Shown here: positions 60,201 to 64,000 of the stretch, piece after piece | Layout: each line of letters opens with the position of its first letter | Numbering within the stretch: the stretch's first letter is position 1 | From: Protonemura montana | Lineage: Eukaryota; Arthropoda; Insecta; Plecoptera; Nemouridae | Reading direction: 5' to 3' | NCBI GenBank assembly: GCA_947568835.1 | Contig: OX387607.1 | Coordinates: 8,937,201 to 9,001,200 of the forward strand | DNA length: 64,000 nt | Program-made: the position numbers and the translations under genes | The notes under the pieces: model-generated | Databases searched by the model: none | What the model saw: the letters and a program-made list of their open reading frames with translations, nothing else | What the model was told of the DNA's origin: nothing

Positions 60201-63200
60201 CTTAAATAAATCCGATTGATACGGTGGCGCATTAGAATTAGGGAACAAATCAGAAGGTAAAGGAAGTTTATTTTAATGTTTAAACCCCGGTATTAAAATA
60301 TGTTTAGCTCATAGTTAAGCTCCTAACTCACAGTAACAACTGACTTTCACTGCATGTGATTGATTGTTGCTATGGCAATTACTTAAACTCCCACTTACTC
60401 TAGGAGTTGGGAAAGCTGTAATACTGGGCCTAAGAATCATCACCACCAAACTTTGCTAACTAAAATACCGAGCAATAATTGGCACTCTTTCTAACAGGTT
60501 TTCAGTGATGATGAGTGGAACAAAAACAAATTTGTTACCTTTTTGCTTTACTATCAATTGAAGACAGTGTTTGTGTAAACAAACTACGATCACTTGAGAC
60601 GTGATGAACAGAATAAAACGTTACACAGCCTTTTCTTTGCTGATTTCATGGATTCACATACTTAAATCAACATATTATTGTTAAATGTCTATAGTTTTTT
60701 ACACGATGATCATCTTTTCAATTTTTTTTTTTTTTACTTTAGATGAAGGGCACAAAGAATGACTATTAATAACCCCTATTAAGTCGACACCACTTCATTT
60801 TCCAACGTCTGTATTTTTTAGCACTATACGTGTAGCCCATATCAACAGAAATCAAGAGCCATGCCATACACAGATAGTAACACAGCTTGACTAGCAAAGG
60901 GTACGGTGGCGTTGGCCAGCGCTGGAACGAAGTGGCTTTGGCCAGCGCTGGAACGCTCTGCGATTCGAGGTGTCGGCAATCGATTGTTAGTCGCTGGCAA
61001 ATAGTGCCCGTTGAATCGGAATGATACGACGTGTCATGTTTGTACGGTTGGCGGTGTGTGCGAATTCTTATAGTTGCTGTGAAATCCTAGCTAGCATTTA
61101 TTTATTGATCCTGAATGAAAATATAATAAGATCTTAAAGAGAAATTATATTAAATTAAATAATATTATAAGTCAAAGTAGCTTCGCTTCCTACAATTGCC
61201 GTCTTCTTACTACAAATATTGTTCGCAGTTACATTATGTTTTCTTTTAATGTACCTATTCTTCGGAATATTAAAAGCAGTGATCGAATAAAAATTTCATG
61301 GCTTTTAGCCTGTTTGCCTTCTCTTCGTTCAGATATGTCGATATTTTTGATAATAAAGCCCAGTGAAAATGTATGGACCTCAAGACGTCGTTGAAAAATC
61401 AATCACAAAGTAGAATAAGAGCAAGTCTCATAACTAAAGAAAATTAAGGATTCCAAAACGAGTTTTCTTTACTCTTGTGAAAAAATTGCCATTCGTTTGA
61501 TTTTGACAGCTCAAGTTAATTTAAAAGAATTTTTTTATTGAAATACTCAAGCGGAAATATTTATCAATCGCATGTTCCTTTTTAGAAAGAAAAATATCCA
61601 TTTGAAAGCGTGAGTTAACAAAGTACTTCGCTTTTGAAAAAATAATAACACTTTGTCTAGTATCGAGCGGTGATAATGGTACCTACTAATTATTGTCGTC
61701 ATTTTTAGCAAGCCCTTATGGTAGAGGTTCATTACACACACGTATACATATATATATATATACACACACCGGCACATGTACGCTCTTTCTACTCTTTGCA
61801 TCAGCTCTTGCATGCAGTAAAACCCGTCACAGAGAGACCGATATTGATAGGCAGTCATTATTATTTCGTTACATTGCCTCGTCTACTGTTTGCACATAGT
61901 ACCGGCCATTTAATACGTAACGCTCGTGATAAATTTCAAAAAGGCTATGTTCATTTGGAAATATCCACTGGCATGGAACCGTTAGGGGAGTCGTCCTGGG
62001 AGGCTCTATAAAAAAGGTATCCAGTGTAGTTTAACACGCACAGATTGATGACAATATTTTCAATGGACGTAAATTGATTACATCCTGTTAATAAGGTGTG
62101 TGTGTGCGTGTGTGCGTGTGTGCCTGTTTGTATTTTGCTTAAAACTGTTTTGATGAGGCACATGGGATGCATGTGTACGCTTGTGCGTTTATCGACCAAC
62201 TTTTTGTACGTTTTTTTGTTTAATTAATCATTATAAAATAATTTAGAATTTTTTCTTATTGATGGTCTAAAGCGTTTGCGCAATTTGTATGGTAAAATGT
62301 TTAAAAAAATGCAGGGCCAGTTTTATTTTTATTTCAGAAATGCCATCAAAATCGTTTTTTTTTTATACACTATCAAAGTGGATATGACAATAGTTAGTGG
62401 CATGCCTTATAGAATAAATTTGATAGTAAAAGGGTTGATTGCTACTAATATATGAAAGCTACAATCCTGAACGCTCGTTGAGAAGTAGTTTTTAATGATA
62501 TTTAAAAAATGGTAATGAATCCTGATTATGTATATTTTATTTTAAAACCAATGTCAAATTTTAACGCTTGAAAGAGCAAAAAAATATGTTCTACGCAAAG
62601 GACATGAATTAAACAATTGCAATGAAATGTATTGCTGTATAAATAAATACATTTCTTAATATTTAAAAAGTAAAATACATTACAAAAATAACTGAATAAA
62701 TAAATAGCATTAGTAACTGTACATTTAGGTTAATCATTAGCTTTTTTTCAGCAATTACTTCAAATTTACCGTTTCGATAGAATCAAAATAAATCTCAACT
62801 CACCAATAGTCGTGATAACCGTGAGCGAGTAGAGAAACGCCCCTGCAAACGGCCACTCCTGCGTAGTAGCATTGTTGTCCGAACCGTCGTACCCGACAAA
62901 GATCGAGGCGACAACCTCGTTCTGGTAGAAGAGCATCTCGGCATCCACCGTCTCTTGCCATGTCTTCTCTGAGCCCTCAAACACGTTCAACGTGCAGGTC
63001 AGATTCCACAGACGTTCGGCAGTCTTATCCCTTAGGCGCAGGACGTCCATATTGCCGGGAGTTTCCTAGAAGAGACATGTAAGGAAAAGTTATGTTTAGT
63101 TTAGTGAGAAATCATGCAAAGTTGATGGGTACCTTGTGATTGTAATACTACCAACTGTCTTTTAGCTATGTAGATCACATAAGCTGATAAGGTTTATGAC

Positions 63201-63707
63201 AGTTGTATTACTGTTTTTACAGGAAATTGACAGTCACTATAAATATGTTTATGATCATTTTTTTGGTTTACAGTAAAATCAAAAATATCGTAACTTTATG
63301 GTGGTTTTTAGACAATTGTGTACTTGATTTATCCTTAGCACTAGTTTTAAGAAAAATTATTTGAAATGGGTTTTGAATCGTAACTTTAATCGCGAAAGGA
63401 TTTACTTTCATCAGAGTGAACAATCTCTCACCGTAAAGAGCAAATAAGAAAATACAAGAAATACTTTCAAAAACTATGAATTCAAAACATTTTCCAAGAA
63501 ATTGACAAGACAGCTAGCTATACTTGCCTGCTGACCCTCGATGGCCTGAAAGACGAACGCACCAGCAATGGTGTACCCGACGACCAGTCCAATGATTCCC
63601 ACATTTGAGAACATAAACGCAATGAACTGACGCAGATAGTCCTTACATTTGGCGCCCAAAGTCTTCTGTCTGGCCGCATAACGGCGCGACGAGCGTTTGC
63701 GCTCCAT
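44899..63707 (-). CDS. Two-pore-domain potassium channel (TWiK / KCNK18-like), four coding exons spliced
   Basis: Joining 63707-63528, 63065-62804, 46917-45813 and 45214-44899 gives one open frame of 620 codons plus TGA, and every junction is in phase. The product should be a plasma-membrane background (leak) K+ channel that works as a dimer. Visible order: M1 about residues 27-55, an extracellular cap with sequons at N81 (NLT) and N125 (NAT), first filter TIGYG about 145-150, M2 about 155-182, a very long cytoplasmic loop about 185-495, M3 about 500-528, second filter TIGFG 546-550, M4 about 566-590, and a short tail ending in LPAR. GYG in the first pore and GFG in the second is typical of K2P channels. 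The segment [11 protein letters not shown] and the long M2-M3 loop resemble arthropod TWiK-7/KCNK18-like proteins. The assignment to K2P is certain; the exact subfamily is inferred. All introns have an AG acceptor. The start is the first in-frame ATG after upstream stops. Confidence 0.93.
45215..45812 (-). other. Intron 3 of the K2P gene
   Basis: The intron has gtgagt donor and AG acceptor. It is AT-rich and I see no repeat or coding signal inside. Confidence 0.8.
45813..46917 (-). CDS. K2P channel coding exon 3 (filter end, M2, long cytoplasmic loop, start of M3)
   Basis: The exon has 1105 nt, a tttgcag acceptor and a gtgagt donor (phase 2). It begins with [17 protein letters not shown], the end of filter 1 and M2, a signature of K2P channels. 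A Cys-rich juxtamembrane patch (CCLCRCC) and a loop of about 310 residues follow. The loop is rich in Arg, Asp, Gly and Ser, with a basophilic phosphorylation-type site (RRAASID) and a strongly acidic Ser/Asp/Glu/Gly stretch just before M3 ([12 protein letters not shown]). The exon is clearly richer in GC than the surrounding DNA. The loop was not recognised as any known domain, and no PQIVID-type calcineurin motif is visible. Confidence 0.92.
47042..47340 (-). mobile_element. 5S-SINE copy, strongly diverged, no head
   Basis: The reverse strand shows the SINE's architecture with many changes: TTATTGGCGTTAATGAACAAG for the tail, GATGATGAGGATGATGAT, CAAAGGACGGTAAAACTTAA for the body, and CCTCTCTCTCTCTCC where the linker ends. 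It lies in intron 2 of the channel near exon 3. Confidence 0.65.
47341..48157. other. Intron 2 segment, nothing recognised
   Basis: Mixed composition, no repeat match. Confidence 0.5.
48158..48322 (+). repeat. Degenerate AGACT/AGACA repeat
   Basis: About 160 bp rich in AGAC at intervals of 5 or 10 bases (for example CTAGACTAGAAGAGACAAGA), in intron 2. Confidence 0.7.
48689..49102 (+). pseudogene. Decayed C-terminal part of a non-LTR reverse transcriptase
   Basis: Reading + strand frame from 48,689 gives [16 protein letters not shown], the conserved block just after the RT palm, then a stop, [15 protein letters not shown] and weak similarity to the C-terminal region, with three internal stops (near QSIL*YARGW and FKD*CAQ). 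It matches the corresponding part of the 18-20 kb element in order of motifs but not closely, so it is from a different subfamily. It lies in intron 2 of the channel, antisense to it. Confidence 0.7.
49358..49783 (+). mobile_element. Family A element, 426 bp, both ends present
   Basis: It begins CCATTGAGTTTAAAGGCATA and ends GATAAACTCAACGG, terminal inverted repeats. It holds GAGGATGCCACTAGATGGAG and GGCGGCACCTTCCGTAAAC. The middle (GCAGATTACTCGC block) is lost or replaced by (AT)-rich sequence, and the right part holds a TTATTA-rich insertion. It lies in intron 2. Confidence 0.7.
49784..51809. other. Intron 2 segment, one GC-richer patch
   Basis: 51,000-51,120 is CpG-rich (GAGACGCGCGTGCCCCGG). 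No gene seen. Confidence 0.45.
51810..51945 (+). mobile_element. Family A element, 5' part only
   Basis: It starts CCATTGGGTGCTAAGGTAAG, TCAGAGTCCCAGCGCTAAT and continues to GATGACCACCAGATGGGGTTA. It ends before the central blocks. Confidence 0.55.
51946..53799. other. Intron 2 segment with a CpG-richer block
   Basis: 52,660-53,050 is CpG-bearing and open in two frames, with GAGATATATAAATGC near its right end. A cryptic exon or promoter is conceivable; nothing supports a specific product. Confidence 0.35.
53800..54060. promoter_or_regulatory. GC-rich intronic island
   Basis: CCTACCGTGCCCGCCCTTTG, GGGGCCAGGGCCAGGAAATT and CACGCGCGTTAACGCATTAG lie within 260 bp. It contrasts sharply with its AT-rich flanks and is a candidate enhancer of the channel gene. 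Confidence 0.3.
54766..55158 (+). mobile_element. Family A element, near full length
   Basis: Clear marker blocks: GCCGCCAAATGACTACTTTA, GATGCTAGAAGATAGTGTCA, GCAGATTACCCGCATTTAAG, ACTGGTCTACGCTTAATTA, CGCCATTTGGCGCCACCTAC, CTCTGAATATACCTATCAAC. The ends are mutated but alignable to the terminal repeats. Confidence 0.7.
55159..58299. other. Intron 2 segment with GC-rich islands at 56,860-57,010, 57,250-57,370 and 58,090-58,260
   Basis: The islands hold CCCGGCTTAAGGGCGAGCCC, CCCCGGGACGCGCACGGGCC and CCCCGGGGCCGACAGGCGCC. None has a convincing frame. The rest is AT-rich. Confidence 0.35.
58300..58470 (-). repeat. Family C repeat, reverse
   Basis: The reverse strand reads GTGATTGGAAGTCGTCATGA, CAATTGTTTCAACTAAC, CAACTAGGAGTTGGGATAT and ends toward AAAACCAGACC. 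It forms an inverted pair with the copy 170 bp to the right. Confidence 0.55.
58640..58850 (+). repeat. Family C repeat, forward
   Basis: It contains GAACGTGATTGGAAGTCACC, ATGGCAATCGTCTTAATTCC, CAGGAGTTGACAAAGTTTTA, GTACTGGAGCCAGTTTTACA. It is an inverted partner of 58,300-58,470. Confidence 0.55.
58851..60294. other. Intron 2 segment with a GC-rich island at 59,700-59,950
   Basis: The island has GTGCCAGGTGACACGC, GGTGATAGCGTGTCAAGC and AGACAGGCCTGTCG (palindromic). No gene seen. Confidence 0.35.
60295..60480 (+). repeat. Family C repeat, forward
   Basis: It contains TTAAGCTCCTAACTCACAGT, CTTTCACTGCATGTGATTGA, TGCTATGGCAATTACTTAAA and CTAGGAGTTGGGAAAGCTG. Third alignable copy in intron 2. 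Confidence 0.5.
60906..60955. repeat. Paired direct repeat, each with palindrome CCAGCGCTGG
   Basis: Two 24-bp units at 60,906-60,929 and 60,932-60,955 differ at one position. Each contains TTGGCCAGCGCTGGAACG, with CCAGCGCTGG reading the same on both strands. The arrangement resembles a double protein-binding site. It is not assigned to a factor. Confidence 0.7.
60956..62803. other. Intron 2 segment adjoining exon 2
   Basis: AT-rich with (TA)n and (GT)n tracts, no other content recognised. Confidence 0.5.
62094..62130 (+). repeat. (GT)n-like microsatellite
   Basis: GTGTGTGTGTGCGTGTGTGC with CGTG interruptions. Confidence 0.85.
62804..63065 (-). CDS. K2P channel coding exon 2 (cap, first pore helix)
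   Basis: The exon has 262 nt, a ttctag acceptor, and starts in phase 0 with [14 protein letters not shown]. It carries the extracellular cap region with two N-glycosylation sequons (NLT, NAT) and a cysteine next to the first, then the pore helix [16 protein letters not shown]. The last glycine codon is split after its first base, and the donor is gtgagt. The donor cuts the first selectivity filter (TIG|YG), an intron position in the filter codon that is common in K2P genes. It joins exon 3 with no frame disruption. Confidence 0.92.
63066..63527 (-). other. Intron 1 of the K2P gene, with a family B repeat
   Basis: The intron is 462 bp with a GC donor (gcaagt) and an AG acceptor (ttctag). A diverged family B repeat lies at about 63,300-63,385. 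Otherwise it is AT-rich with nothing recognisable. Confidence 0.75.
63300..63385 (+). mobile_element. Family B fragment in intron 1
   Basis: A diverged arm: GGTGGTTTTTAGACAATTG, TTATCCTTAGCACTAGTTTT, ATGGGTTTTGAATCGTAACT. Confidence 0.5.
63528..63707 (-). CDS. K2P channel coding exon 1 (N-terminus, M1)
   Basis: This exon encodes residues 1-60: a basic N-terminus ([16 protein letters not shown]), then M1 with [18 protein letters not shown], ending EGQQ. The ATG sits in a good Kozak context (AAAAGATGG). The same frame is open upstream for about 35 codons without another ATG and is then closed by TAG and TAA. The exon ends CAG followed by gcaagt. Only a splice there, in phase 0, keeps the frame with exon 2, so the donor is GC rather than GT. 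An additional upstream non-coding exon cannot be excluded. Confidence 0.88.
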
Positions 63708-64000
63708 CTTTTCGCCGCCTCTCGACAGATGGCGCGCCCGATTGTCTACAAAGGTCGCCCCATGGAAGTGAACAAGACTTGCTTCTTTGTTCCGAAGAAA
63801 GTTGCAACGGGTTTACTACAATCCACAGCCAGAAGGCTTCACTGGGCATCGCACGGTTCGACAACTTGCACAAGCTTCGTTCTGAAACGCAGCGCCTGGT
63901 TTCAAATTGCGTACACAACGTTTGTCCGTGCGTGAGATGTGCGAAGAGAGCTTTTTGCGGGCTGTTGTGGAATGCTAGGCAACTTATTGCTAGCGAACAC
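63708..64000 (-). promoter_or_regulatory. 5' flank of the K2P channel: probable 5' UTR or upstream exon region
   Basis: The region is more GC-rich than the intron. On the minus strand it contains an upstream ATG frame (63,918 down to 63,643) that overlaps the channel start in another frame. I see no TATA box at a convincing distance. If the transcript includes this stretch, the overlapping upstream frame would reduce initiation at the channel ATG. Where transcription starts is unknown. Confidence 0.3.

Larger units (their letters stand above)
46918..62803 (-). other. Intron 2 of the K2P gene (about 15.9 kb)
   Basis: The intron is bounded by a gtgagt donor after TIG and a tttgcag acceptor before YGNV. 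It contains a decayed 5S-SINE, a decayed reverse transcriptase fragment, family A and C elements, a degenerate AGAC-rich repeat, (TA)n and (GT)n tracts and several GC-rich islands. Each is listed separately. Confidence 0.85.

Overview
The window is AT-rich DNA from an animal, most likely an invertebrate and probably an arthropod. Three things point that way: one protein-coding gene split by introns with GT(GC)-AG splice sites, a non-LTR retrotransposon of the jockey/CR1 type, and many copies of a SINE whose head derives from 5S rRNA. Nothing in the sequence looks prokaryotic. The species cannot be named from the sequence alone.

The only gene I can reconstruct confidently lies on the minus strand at the right end (63,707 down to 44,899). 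Four coding exons join in phase into a 620-residue two-pore-domain (K2P) potassium channel of the invertebrate TWiK / KCNK18-like group. It has four membrane segments, two selectivity filters (TIGYG and TIGFG) and a cytoplasmic M2-M3 loop of about 310 residues. Intron 1 (462 bp) appears to use a GC donor. Intron 2 is about 15.9 kb and holds repeats and several GC-rich islands. Intron 3 is 599 bp and ordinary.

The left 44 kb has no gene I can reconstruct. It holds (i) a nearly complete, 5'-truncated non-LTR retrotransposon with an open 877-codon endonuclease/reverse transcriptase frame (about 17,985-20,830, minus strand); (ii) at least ten full or partial copies of the 5S-headed SINE, one with a clear 10-bp target-site duplication, one with two 5S heads in series, and one whose 5' part lies in an apparently identical 622-bp tandem duplication; and (iii) three families of short dispersed elements (called A, B and C here), of which A has clear terminal inverted repeats and looks like a MITE. 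A tRNA-like sequence inside a perfect 11-bp inverted repeat sits about 200 bp beyond the channel's stop codon.

The sequence between these features is AT-rich and non-coding as far as I can see. It is punctuated by GC- and CpG-rich islands of 150-500 bp (for example 6,110-6,350, 15,240-15,520, 22,400-22,640, 53,800-54,060, 59,700-59,950) that could be regulatory elements. A few open frames (8,208-8,780, 10,625-10,837, 36,085-36,321, 39,669-39,920) are flagged as weak coding candidates. Within the window the channel gene stands alone in repeat-dense surroundings, so no operon or cluster logic applies.
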